The translations under genes and the position numbers were made by a program. A stretch of DNA of 64,000 bases. Source: an uncultured Granulosicoccus sp. (GTDB lineage: Bacteria; Pseudomonadota; Gammaproteobacteria; Granulosicoccales; Granulosicoccaceae). The stretch is taken from the NCBI GenBank assembly GCA_947492525.1, contig CANLNQ010000028.1:1-64000 (forward strand). Reading direction: 5' to 3'. The stretch's first letter is position 1; each line of letters opens with the position of its first letter. Shown in pieces: positions 53,011 through 61,624 of this stretch. The notes under the pieces are model-generated. The model did not search any database and had not been told where the DNA came from. It saw only the letters and a program-made list of their open reading frames with translations.

Positions 53011-54030
53011 ATGAAAGGCAAGCAAGCCAGGAAGATCTGCTACGACAGGATATTACCCAACGACATGTTCAAGGTGCGCCAGATACGGCGCATGCGGAAC
53101 CAGACCGATCGTGCGATATCGCTGATCGGCAAGCAATGGCCAAACGGCAGCACGATATCGATACGCTTCATGGACGGCACCGAGGAGCAACAGGCGCTGG
53201 TCAAGAAGTACGCGCCCGAGTGGACCGAACATGCCAACCTGACTTTCGATTTTACCGACGACCCGACCGCCGTCATTCGCGTAACCTTCGACAGCTCCGA
53301 CGGTGCCTGGTCTTATGTCGGCACAGACAACCTCAACATTCCGCTGCATGCCGCCACGCTGAATCTTGGCTGGCAGGATCAGGGCGTGATACTGCACGAG
53401 TTCGGTCACATGATCGGCCTGAGTCATGAGCATCAGAATCCCAGTGAGGGTATCCAGTGGGACGAGCAAGCCGTCATTGCAGACCTGGCAGGCCCACCTA
53501 ACTTCTGGACAGAGGCTCAGACACGGCACAACGTACTGGACAAGTACACGCTCGATCAGATACACGGCACCGAGTTCGATCCGAAATCGGTCATGCTCTA
53601 TGCCTTTCCCGCCAGCTGGACCACCAACGGATTCAGCACCTCCTCCAATGAAACGCTGTCGGACCTCGACAAGGCCTTCGTGCAGGCCGAAGCCATGTAC
53701 CCCAGGGAAGAGGGTGGGGACACGACGGTATCGCTGGATATCGCATCGGCGATGCAAGCCGATATTGCGGCGCCCGGGGAGATCGATACCTATCAGTTTC
53801 AGGTCGCGACGCCCGGCAAGTACATCATGATGACGCTCGGTACCAGCGACATGTACATGACCTTGTTCGGTCCTGACTCGACAACGACGAAAATTGCCGA
53901 GAACGATGATGGCGGCGGCGGTAGAAATGCGCAGATCACTGCCGAGCTTCTGCCGGGAAACTACCTGCTCCAGATTCGCCACTACAGTGCCGATCAGACA
54001 GGCAACTACCAGGTGATCGTGGCGGGCTAG
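53011..54030 (+). CDS. Astacin-like metzincin peptidase with C-terminal PPC-like domain
   Basis: The 339-residue zinc peptidase has the extended motif HEFGHMIGLSHEH (residues 129-141), in which His129, His133 and His139 bind zinc and Glu130 is catalytic. The Met-turn SVMLY with Met195 follows. The C-terminal 100 residues (TYQFQVATPGKY ... GNYQVIVAG) look like a bacterial pre-peptidase C-terminal (PPC) domain. There is no signal peptide or obvious pro-region, which is odd for an astacin-like enzyme with PPC. GAGGGGG precedes the ATG at 53011. A strong hairpin separates it from the papain-like gene. Confidence 0.88.
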   Translation: MKGKQARKICYDRILPNDMFKVRQIRRMRNQTDRAISLIGKQWPNGSTISIRFMDGTEEQQALVKKYAPEWTEHANLTFDFTDDPTAVIRVTFDSSDGAWSYVGTDNLNIPLHAATLNLGWQDQGVILHEFGHMIGLSHEHQNPSEGIQWDEQAVIADLAGPPNFWTEAQTRHNVLDKYTLDQIHGTEFDPKSVMLYAFPASWTTNGFSTSSNETLSDLDKAFVQAEAMYPREEGGDTTVSLDIASAMQADIAAPGEIDTYQFQVATPGKYIMMTLGTSDMYMTLFGPDSTTTKIAENDDGGGGRNAQITAELLPGNYLLQIRHYSADQTGNYQVIVAG

Positions 54031-54038
54031 ATTGACGT

Positions 54039-54063
54039 GCTGCCAGATGCTTCGTCTGGCAGC
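54039..54063. terminator. Hairpin after the metzincin gene
   Basis: A perfect 9-bp stem (GCTGCCAGA / TCTGGCAGC) with the loop TGCTTCG lies 8 bp after the stop codon. A second small hairpin (CTGCGG / CCGCAG, 54070-54091) follows. Neither has a T-run, so partial termination or message stabilisation is possible. Confidence 0.6.
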
Positions 54064-54129
54064 TACCACCTGCGGATACGCTTTACCGCAGCCGCTACAT
54101 CAGCCCGTTCAGGCTGAAGGACGCGCCGA

Positions 54130-56340
54130 ATGACTGTAGAGGACTACAAGGATTTTTACACTCGGGAAGGCGTACAGCGAGACTGGGTGGATCTTCGAGA
54201 TCAGGACTATATCCCGACGCTGTCCGTTCTCAAGCGATCAATGCATATGGACGCCGACCTGCTACGGCCCAAGGGAAAGAGCGGACAGGAGGAACCGGTT
54301 TTCGGTGTCAGGAATCAGGGCATGAGCGGGCGGTGTGCCGGATTTGCCCTGGCCAACCTGATTGATATTCAGCGAACGCTTCAACGTCGGCGCGAGCCCA
54401 CTGGCAGTGAGCACTCAGGTGATGATTGCGCGAGATGCGATCACGATATAGTGAGTGCGGACATGCTGTACCGGATGGCGTTCTTTCACGACCTCTATCC
54501 TGACCTGAACGAGCTTCGAACAGGACAGGAAGAAGGTGTCTGTACGCTGCGCTCGGTGGTGAAGGGTTTCTACCATCATGGCACCTGTCTCGATTGGCCG
54601 CTGGATAGTCCGACAGATGACCGTGGCCGCTGGCAGAGTACGTGTTACTACAGGCACGAGCACCAACCAGAGCAGATTTTCCCATCGGCTGATCAGGCGA
54701 CCAGCGCTCGCGAGATCGGATTGGGTGCGTATTTTCGTCTGGCATCGATTCTCAACCACTACCACGCGGCACTGAATGATGCGGAAGGCGTTCTTGTTTC
54801 TGCCAATATCCATGACGGCTGGGCCGCAGAGACGCCGGGCGCCAGGGGAGTCATTCAATGGCCACCGAAACAAGGCATCTCCGGCTCGCACGCTTTTGTT
54901 CTGGTGGGCTATGACGAACACGGTTTTCACGTTCTGAATTCATGGGGTGCCGACTGGGGAGGCTATCGTGGCGTCGCAGGGCTCGGCCTGTGGCCCTATG
55001 CCGACTGGGCGCAGAACATCATCGATGGCTGGGTATTGCGCCTCGGCGTCTCGGCGCCGGACTCATTTGGGCTGTCAATCGGTGAAAAGGGCATCAAGGG
55101 AGTCACCAGCAAGACGCAATCTGGATCGACGCCCTGTGCGGAACTGGCGGGGCACTATATGCACCTGGACGATGGTTTCCCCGTGACCAAAGGGGCCTAC
55201 CCCAGTTTGCTGGATCGCGACGGGCTCAACGAGCTGCTGCGCAAGAACACCGATCCCGAACTGACACCGGACACGGCGAAGGGGCTGATAGTCTGGATTC
55301 CGGGCAGTATGGAGGGAATTCAACCTGCATTCACCACAGCCGTCGAGCGCAAGTCCTTCGCCCAGTCGCTCGGCATGTATCCCTACACCATCTTCTGGTG
55401 CAACAACTTCGTACAGAAGTCACTCGAGGTGCTGAACACGATATTCGAAAGCTGTGAGCAGCAGGCGGGCAGCGATGCCCGGCATCTGGACAGTCTGATC
55501 GAACAGCAGGTACAAGGCGTCGGTCGTGCGCTGTGGCGCGATATCGAGATGAGCGCACTGCGCTCTGTAAGGGGCCCGGAAGAGCTCCCCTTTGAGCGGG
55601 ATGAACATGATTCATCATGCCGCATCAAACCGGGTCTGGTTGCCAGATTCTTCGCGGACATCGTGTCACTCAAAGTGGAAAGAGGCATACAGCTGCACCT
55701 GATAGCCGAAGGTGCCGGCGCTCTCGTTCTGCACGAGATGCTCGCGCTTGCCAGCCCCTGTGCTCGCGACAAGGATGGCGTGGATCCCGTCTTCAGCCAG
55801 ATCGATCCACCGGACATCTTCGATTCGCTTCATCTGGTGCATCCGGCCATCGGCATGCCTCGGGCCAGCAAGTACCTGCTGCCGCTTGTCCGGGCCATGA
55901 ATGGCGACATCATCGGCGAACCCACAGTCGCCAGTACAGCAAAGGAACCCAATATACGGGCGTTGCTGAAGGACACCAACCAGCAACCGCGCGCCCGCAT
56001 CTATGTGCCTACCGAGGCGCTGGAAAAGGACCTTCACTTCGGTCTCTACGGAAAATCGATTCTGCACCTGGTAGCCCGTTCCTTTGAAGACCGCCGCCCG
56101 GCACCTGCCGAGAATCAGCTCCATCAGCCTGTCTGTGAACGGCAGCCTCGCCAGTTTCTCGGCATGGCAAGCATCGCCAAGGTGCACGACTTTCCAGCCC
56201 GTGGTGCGATCTATCGACTCAATCGCACCCACACGCAACGAGAGCGCCGCGATCGGGTATCTCAAACCGAGCTGCTGACTGATCCAACGATACAGAACCA
56301 CATCTTCGAGACCATTGGAAATATTCAGAAAAAGCACTGA
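54130..56340 (+). CDS. Papain-like (C1) protein with a degenerate hydrolase-like half
   Basis: The 736-residue protein has no signal peptide. Residues 55-300 form a C1A-type papain domain: VRNQGMSGRCAGFALANL with Cys69, GSHAFVLVGYDEHGFHVLNSWG with His253 and Asn269. The triad is complete. Residues 380-700 look like an alpha/beta-hydrolase fold (GLIVWIPGSMEG strand and loop; LHLIAEGAGALVLHEML), but the nucleophile elbow reads AEGAG, with glycine where serine should be. That half may bind rather than cut. It lies 23 bp before the triple-domain protein gene, so the two are likely made together. Confidence 0.8.
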   Translation: MTVEDYKDFYTREGVQRDWVDLRDQDYIPTLSVLKRSMHMDADLLRPKGKSGQEEPVFGVRNQGMSGRCAGFALANLIDIQRTLQRRREPTGSEHSGDDCARCDHDIVSADMLYRMAFFHDLYPDLNELRTGQEEGVCTLRSVVKGFYHHGTCLDWPLDSPTDDRGRWQSTCYYRHEHQPEQIFPSADQATSAREIGLGAYFRLASILNHYHAALNDAEGVLVSANIHDGWAAETPGARGVIQWPPKQGISGSHAFVLVGYDEHGFHVLNSWGADWGGYRGVAGLGLWPYADWAQNIIDGWVLRLGVSAPDSFGLSIGEKGIKGVTSKTQSGSTPCAELAGHYMHLDDGFPVTKGAYPSLLDRDGLNELLRKNTDPELTPDTAKGLIVWIPGSMEGIQPAFTTAVERKSFAQSLGMYPYTIFWCNNFVQKSLEVLNTIFESCEQQAGSDARHLDSLIEQQVQGVGRALWRDIEMSALRSVRGPEELPFERDEHDSSCRIKPGLVARFFADIVSLKVERGIQLHLIAEGAGALVLHEMLALASPCARDKDGVDPVFSQIDPPDIFDSLHLVHPAIGMPRASKYLLPLVRAMNGDIIGEPTVASTAKEPNIRALLKDTNQQPRARIYVPTEALEKDLHFGLYGKSILHLVARSFEDRRPAPAENQLHQPVCERQPRQFLGMASIAKVHDFPARGAIYRLNRTHTQRERRDRVSQTELLTDPTIQNHIFETIGNIQKKH

Positions 56341-56363
56341 ATGTCGCACTGAGGGAACAAAGC

Positions 56364-58985
56364 ATGGCCAAGATCACGATTGAACAGTTGATGGCCAGGA
56401 TGTCGCAACCCGGCATTGATGAGTCTGACCTGTCTGCCTATTTCATTGTTGATGAGGAGCGCTCGGGTGCTTTCTCACCACGCCTGAAACTCAACCCGGC
56501 CACCGTGCAACTACCGCGAGGTTCGGAGGCAGCGGAGCGCACAGCGGCCTTGTTGAATTCAGCCAACTGGTTTGCACGCCTGCACCGCAAGGGCAAGTTC
56601 CGGCAGGCGCTAGCGCAAGGCTATGACGGAACCATTGTCGTCTCTGAAGGCGATAGCTGGTTCCAGTATCCCATTCTGCTCAAGGACACCATCGATCACC
56701 TGATGGAGCAGTATGCCGTGTTTTCGCTTGGCGCAGCTGGCGACCTGCTGGGGCGCATGGCCGACAAGCAGGAATATCTCAAGGCACTGGAGGAAACCGG
56801 AGCGGACATCCTGCTCCTGTCTGGTGGGGGTAACGATCTGGTTGCCAGCGGGGCACTGGCATCGCATCTGGAGGAATACGATGCGGACCTGCAGGCCGAA
56901 GACTATCTCTTGCCATCCTTCCAGACTTTGCTCGACGAGGCGCTCGGCCACTACGGACGAATGCTGACACAGGTGCACACGGACTTCCCGCACGTCAATG
57001 TCATCTGTCATGGCTATGACTACCCGGTACCCAACAAGGGTCCGTGGCTCGGCAAACCCATGGAATCACGAGGGATTCGTGACAAGTCGCTGCAGAAGGG
57101 AATCGCCACCTGCATGATGGATCAGTTCAATCGACGCTTACGTCGCCTGGCGAAGTCCATGCCGCACGTCACCTATATCGACTGTCGCAATACCGTGCAC
57201 GATCACCGATGGAAGGACGAGCTGCATCCAGTCAATGAAGGCTATGCGGATGTTGCGAAGAAATTCAGCCGTGAAATCCAGCGTATTGCCAATCAGCGCA
57301 GCGGTCCGCCGGTATTCATCAGCGGCCCCTTCGGTACCGCAGGCGAATTGGCTCGCAGCGTTGAAGCACCAGCCATTGTGGCAGGTGGTAGTGCAACTGG
57401 AATATCCTTGCATGTCGGGATCAATACGGTCAGCACGGCGCATTACGACGGCTGGGATGGCAAGCTGACCGCTTGCGAGGCAGATGCGCTGGTGATGCAG
57501 GAGATTGCTCAAACGGAAGGCTTCGATACGTCCCTGCTGCTGAGCGCTGATGCGACGCGGGCGAACGTTGTCGACAGCATCGAGAGGGCAGCCTCTGTAC
57601 TGAAGGGCGGAGACATGTTCATCTTCTCCGTCGCCGCTCATGGCGGACAGATTCCGGATTTCAATCAGGATGAGGATCATGACGGCGTGAACATGATGGA
57701 TGAGACGCTGTGTCTGCACGACTTCCAGTTGGCCGACGATGAGCTCTACATGCTATGGACGAAATTTCGCGCAGGCGTTCGGATCCTGGTGGTGCCCGAT
57801 ACCTGCCACTCCGGTTCAATGGTGCGCGCAGGTGGTCCACCGCGTCCGAGCAGCCTTTTCGGTCGTGAGTGGCAGGCAGGTTCGGCCAGGCGCGCCATGC
57901 CCTTGCATATTCAGGATCGCGTATGGCGAGCCAATGAAGCGGCCTACCGAGAGGCATCACGCTCCTACAGCAACCTGAAGGAAAGCGTGTTGACCAATCC
58001 ACTTTCCAGCCCCATTCAGGCGTCGGTATTGAATCTGGGGGCGTGCAAGGACAACCAGTTCGCCCAGGACGGGGAACAGAACGGCGCCTTTACCGCCGCT
58101 TTGAAAACTGTCTGGGATAGTGGCAGATTCACTGGGGATTACCGTAGTTTCAGGGATCAGATCGATACGATGATCGGGAGTCTGGATCAAACGCCGCAGC
58201 TTTTCGATAGATTGCACAGACACCCTGAATTCATCGCCGACCGACCGTTCACGCTGCAACCGGAACTGCAAGCCGGACGCAGGGCCATGGCAGTCGCCGC
58301 TCACCCGGTCGCCAGTTCTACTGCGATCACGGGCTCGGGCCAGAGTGATGCGGAGAGCGAGGGTGAAGGTGAATTCGAGGAAAACGACCAGCTCAGTGAT
58401 GAAGTTGTTGATCGTCTGCTGGACAGACGGCGACAACGAGGCGGTTCGCGCAGCGTGACCGCAGCACCGAACTGGTCAGGCTTTCACGAGTTCGATCAAT
58501 TCATTCGAGGCCTGGAACTGCAGCACTTTTCCACCGAGGAATTTCTGGTGCTCGGCAGCAGCCACACCCAGAGCAATAGCAGGTGCAAGGGGCGCAATAG
58601 CTACCCGCCACAAGACCTGTGGCCACGCATTGCTGCCACCGCCAGAGTGCTGGACCATTTCAGACAGCGCATCGGAAGACCTGTCGCCATCACCAATGCC
58701 TATCGTGCACCTGCGTACAACAGCTGCATCGGTGGCGTTACTCACAGTCAGCACAAGGCGTTTACGGCGCTGGACTTCAAGGTACAGGGACTGTCCGCAC
58801 CAGAGGCCGCACTGGCTCTTCGCTGGCTTCGCGACAAGGAATCGCTTTTCCTGGGTGGAATAGGGCGGTACAACAGCTTCACCCACCTGGATACCCGTGG
58901 GTCGAATGCAACATGGCCACCCGAGTTCAAAGACTCTGCACTGCCGAATGAATCGCCACTGCCGGTGCCAGTGGTACCGACATGA
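56364..58985 (+). CDS. SGNH hydrolase - caspase-like - M15 peptidase fusion
   Basis: The 873-residue protein joins three enzyme folds. Residues 85-310 form an SGNH hydrolase with EGDSW (Ser98), GGGND (Asn157) and DELHP (His288). Residues 335-625 form a C14 caspase-like domain with SVAAHGGQ (His426) and VPDTCHSG (Cys481). A Glu/Asp-rich link (660-682) leads to an M15A-type zinc peptidase (700-850) with SQHKAFTALDF (His797, Asp804) and THLD (His841). All catalytic residues are present. There is no signal peptide. M15 enzymes usually cut peptidoglycan stem peptides and caspase-like ones act after Arg/Lys or Asp. I know no described protein of this composition. Confidence 0.85.
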   Translation: MAKITIEQLMARMSQPGIDESDLSAYFIVDEERSGAFSPRLKLNPATVQLPRGSEAAERTAALLNSANWFARLHRKGKFRQALAQGYDGTIVVSEGDSWFQYPILLKDTIDHLMEQYAVFSLGAAGDLLGRMADKQEYLKALEETGADILLLSGGGNDLVASGALASHLEEYDADLQAEDYLLPSFQTLLDEALGHYGRMLTQVHTDFPHVNVICHGYDYPVPNKGPWLGKPMESRGIRDKSLQKGIATCMMDQFNRRLRRLAKSMPHVTYIDCRNTVHDHRWKDELHPVNEGYADVAKKFSREIQRIANQRSGPPVFISGPFGTAGELARSVEAPAIVAGGSATGISLHVGINTVSTAHYDGWDGKLTACEADALVMQEIAQTEGFDTSLLLSADATRANVVDSIERAASVLKGGDMFIFSVAAHGGQIPDFNQDEDHDGVNMMDETLCLHDFQLADDELYMLWTKFRAGVRILVVPDTCHSGSMVRAGGPPRPSSLFGREWQAGSARRAMPLHIQDRVWRANEAAYREASRSYSNLKESVLTNPLSSPIQASVLNLGACKDNQFAQDGEQNGAFTAALKTVWDSGRFTGDYRSFRDQIDTMIGSLDQTPQLFDRLHRHPEFIADRPFTLQPELQAGRRAMAVAAHPVASSTAITGSGQSDAESEGEGEFEENDQLSDEVVDRLLDRRRQRGGSRSVTAAPNWSGFHEFDQFIRGLELQHFSTEEFLVLGSSHTQSNSRCKGRNSYPPQDLWPRIAATARVLDHFRQRIGRPVAITNAYRAPAYNSCIGGVTHSQHKAFTALDFKVQGLSAPEAALALRWLRDKESLFLGGIGRYNSFTHLDTRGSNATWPPEFKDSALPNESPLPVPVVPT

Positions 58986-59032
58986 TGGCGGTAGCAATCA
59001 TCCAACGCCGCTGAACCGACCCCTCTTGCTGG

Positions 59033-59743
59033 TCAGGGTTGAGGAACAGGCCCGAATTCGACGCGCTCGATCAGCGAGTCGTTTTCCAGGTCGCTCATCA
59101 AGCGACTCAGCGCTTCCGCCTGCATGGCACGACTGATGCCAATGAAGATGGTGCCATCGCTTGCATCAATGATGGCATTTTCCTCTTCTCCGGACCGACG
59201 CAGTACGGAATCCACTATGAGCTGCGCCTCATGATCTTCCGTGCCCGGCAGGAAATGCACAGTGAGGCGCATCGCCGCATTGTCATCACTCGGCGAACTC
59301 AGCACGGTGTAGTCATCTGTCGTGCGATTGGCGTTGAACTGTAAACCCAGCGCCACCACCAGACCGCAAGCCAGAGCAGCCCCAGCCCACTTCAGGCCGG
59401 GAAAGACGGCAATGGAATCCAGATAAGCGAGCACTTTTCGCGGTATCGACGATAATGATGCGCCGGAAGGTGATTTCTGCTGATCCGTGGCATCGATTCG
59501 ATCCAGAACACCAGCCAGACTGCGCTCGACATCCGCGTGCTCATTGACACTCATCCGAGCATCTTCCTGTACCGAATCGTTCAGACTCGTCAGGAACTGC
59601 AGTTCCCGCCGACACTCTTCACAGCTGTCAACATGACTGGAGACCATCACGCGCTCTGACGCTTCCAGAGTTCCATTGGCAAACCACGGTAGCAAATCAA
59701 TGACGTCATCGTGATCAAGGCTGGTATCGATGCGACTCTTCAT
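59033..59743 (-). CDS. Anti-sigma factor with zinc-finger and transmembrane helix
   Basis: The 236-residue protein has an N-terminal zf-HC2 type motif, SSHVDSCEECRREL (H-x3-C-x2-C), which binds sigma factor. A transmembrane helix (WAGAALACGLVVALGLQF, about residues 118-135) and a periplasmic domain follow. The start overlaps the sigma gene stop codon (ATGA). It should hold the ECF sigma at the membrane until an envelope signal arrives. Confidence 0.9.
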   Translation of the reverse strand: MKSRIDTSLDHDDVIDLLPWFANGTLEASERVMVSSHVDSCEECRRELQFLTSLNDSVQEDARMSVNEHADVERSLAGVLDRIDATDQQKSPSGASLSSIPRKVLAYLDSIAVFPGLKWAGAALACGLVVALGLQFNANRTTDDYTVLSSPSDDNAAMRLTVHFLPGTEDHEAQLIVDSVLRRSGEEENAIIDASDGTIFIGISRAMQAEALSRLMSDLENDSLIERVEFGPVPQP

Positions 59744-60354
59744 CGTGAGGGATCCTGGAGCGCATTACGCAATTGACGACGCGCGTGAAACACTCGGGTT
59801 TTGACTGTATTTTCGGGACATTCGACGATGACCGATATCTCTTTGACCGAATAGCCCAGTGCCATCAGTTCCATGACTGCTCGGTGATTGCTGCTCAGTG
59901 TCGACAGGCCCTGATTCAGATTGTCGATTTCCATGGCATTGTCTACTTGGGTTTCCGGGTTCGCAGCCGGCGAGGGCTCTGGCACGGACTGCAGGTGTTC
60001 AACAGGCTCTCGGTTATCGGTATGTCTGGCGTTCTGCTTGTAGCTCTTGAGAGAGCGCCGATAGGCGATCCCCAGAATCCAGGATGACACCGCGGACTGC
60101 TCACGGAAGCTGGCAGCGCTGTTCCAGACAGCATATAAGGTATCACCGGCAACTTCTTCGGCCAGCGCGTGATCCCGCAGCATTCTGATCGAGAATTTGT
60201 AAATTCGGCTGTGATAGAGGCGGAACAGACGTTCAAAAGCCGCCCGATCTCCCTGCGCTACAGATCGCACAAGTTCAAGCTCGTGATCTATCGGCTCATC
60301 CACCGCAATGCAGTTCTCGATACCCAGGGTTGCCGTCAGCATAACACCAGTCAT
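59740..60354 (-). CDS. ECF-family RNA polymerase sigma factor
   Basis: With the ATG at 60354 the product has 204 residues, normal for the ECF group. Region 2 spans VRSVAQGDRAAFERLFRLYH through AVWNSAASFREQ, and region 4 ends LMALGYSVKEISVIVECPENTVKTRVFHARRQLR. A longer GTG frame to 60483 adds 43 residues that run through an intergenic repeat, so it is unlikely. It probably directs its own operon and the divergent exported genes; their promoters cannot be assigned with certainty. Confidence 0.9.
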   Translation of the reverse strand: MTGVMLTATLGIENCIAVDEPIDHELELVRSVAQGDRAAFERLFRLYHSRIYKFSIRMLRDHALAEEVAGDTLYAVWNSAASFREQSAVSSWILGIAYRRSLKSYKQNARHTDNREPVEHLQSVPEPSPAANPETQVDNAMEIDNLNQGLSTLSSNHRAVMELMALGYSVKEISVIVECPENTVKTRVFHARRQLRNALQDPSR

Positions 60355-60689
60355 TTCATTCCATGTACCGGTAGGTGACCCCGAACGCGATTCCGGTTCA
60401 ATCGCCTTTGCAAAACCTGTCGAGGACACTGTTCCGAGCCGCGCTGCGCGGTTTTCCGGGCACCGTTCCGAGCCGCGCTGCACAGCGTTTCGGGCATTGT
60501 TCGAACAATTATTTTCGAAAACCTTGAACCGTTTGCGAACACGCGGCTACCTACGTTCGAACCGGCTGATTGCGCAAGGGTGAATCGAACAATCGTTCGG
60601 AACCTTCAGCGAACTCGAGCAGGTGATACCGCACTTGGCAAATCAACCCAAGACAGAACAAGACCCTTTCAAGCAAGGAGAACAGCATC
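60355..60689. promoter_or_regulatory. Divergent control region with TTCGAA-type palindromes
   Basis: Between the sigma gene and the first RTX-like gene lie several palindromes: ATTGTTCGAACAAT (60496-60509, perfect), TTTTCGAAAA (60512-60521), GTTCGAAC (60555-60562) and CGAAC-AATC-GTTCG (60586-60599). GTTCCGAGCCGCGCTGC also occurs twice (about 60431 and 60465). GGAACC at 60599-60604, followed 18 bases later by GTGATA, resembles an ECF promoter reading towards the RTX-like gene. AAGGAG marks that gene's ribosome site. Confidence 0.6.
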
Positions 60690-61592
60690 ATGACCATTAC
60701 ACGGAACAGCATCAGGAAACGGCACAGCACCGGCACGCATTTGTCCTTACTGGCAGCATTCTGTCTATCCGGTGGCCTGTCCTTTTCGGCCGTTGCCGAA
60801 GTCGTGACACTCATTTCAGGCACAGATCAGAACGCCATCATCGGTGTCGATGACAACATTCGCGACTTCCTGTCTGCTAACAGGGGCAGCAACGGTGGAG
60901 GCGATCAGAGCCAGCAAGCCGGCGATGCACTGAGTGGCACCGCGCAAGCGGATCTGCTGGTTGGCGCCCTGGGGATCGATGTCATGTTCGGTCATGAGGG
61001 CGATGATGTCCTTGTTGGTGGCACCGAAGACTTCAACCCGTTCAATCGTGACAGAGCCTTCGGAGGCGCTGATAGTGATGTCTTCCTCTGGGCACCCGGG
61101 GATGGCAACGATTTCTTTGACGGTGGTGATGGCATCGATGTCGTCATGTTCGGCTTGATCGGCGAGCAGCGCGACAGCGAAGGCAATGAAACGGGCGAGC
61201 CGTTCTTCAGCGTCAGCCCCCCTGGTACTGTCGGCAGTCAGGATTTTGATGGCATCTACATCAACCCTTCGTCAGGGCTCCCCGTGATGGATGTCGCTGC
61301 AGGCCCCGGGTTCTGCGAAGTGATTGATGGCAGCGGTGACAGTCGTGAAGAGGCAGAGCTTGCGGCATTGAATCTTGATCACCTGATTCGCTTCTCACTG
61401 CGAGGTCCTGCAGCCGACTTGTCGAACCCGGACACCGGACTACGCATTGCTGTGCACCTGAAAAATACCGAGTACATGGTGTGCGGCAGCATCACGGCCG
61501 GAGAGATAGTGGCGCTGGACCTGACCACAAGCCCGCCAAGCCCGATCGATGTGTCTCAGTTGCCATCTCAGGCATTCAACCTCATTCGCTGA
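60690..61592 (+). CDS. Exported RTX-like calcium-binding protein
   Basis: The 300-residue product has a signal peptide (core SLLAAFCLSGGLSFSAVA) and repeats of the hemolysin type: LSGTAQADLLVGALGIDVMFGHEGDDVLVGG and GDGNDFFDGGDGIDVV. These nonapeptide-like GGxGxDxhh units bind calcium. The second half contains conserved SVSPPGT, PGFCEV and LDHLIRFSLRG blocks and two or three Cys. It is closely related to the next gene's product. The role is unknown; a secreted or surface calcium-dependent protein is likely. Confidence 0.8.
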   Translation: MTITRNSIRKRHSTGTHLSLLAAFCLSGGLSFSAVAEVVTLISGTDQNAIIGVDDNIRDFLSANRGSNGGGDQSQQAGDALSGTAQADLLVGALGIDVMFGHEGDDVLVGGTEDFNPFNRDRAFGGADSDVFLWAPGDGNDFFDGGDGIDVVMFGLIGEQRDSEGNETGEPFFSVSPPGTVGSQDFDGIYINPSSGLPVMDVAAGPGFCEVIDGSGDSREEAELAALNLDHLIRFSLRGPAADLSNPDTGLRIAVHLKNTEYMVCGSITAGEIVALDLTTSPPSPIDVSQLPSQAFNLIR

Positions 61593-61624
61593 TTCCACGG
61601 AACGTATCAAAGGAGCTGTAAATC

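Noticed and set aside
53053..54069. 338-codon minus-strand frame opposite the metzincin
   Set aside because: The plus strand contains HEFGHMIGLSHEH and a Met-turn, so the minus frame is not a gene.
59773..60087. Plus-strand frame opposite the ECF sigma factor
   Set aside because: The minus strand has both sigma regions and is coupled to the anti-sigma gene, so this is a shadow.
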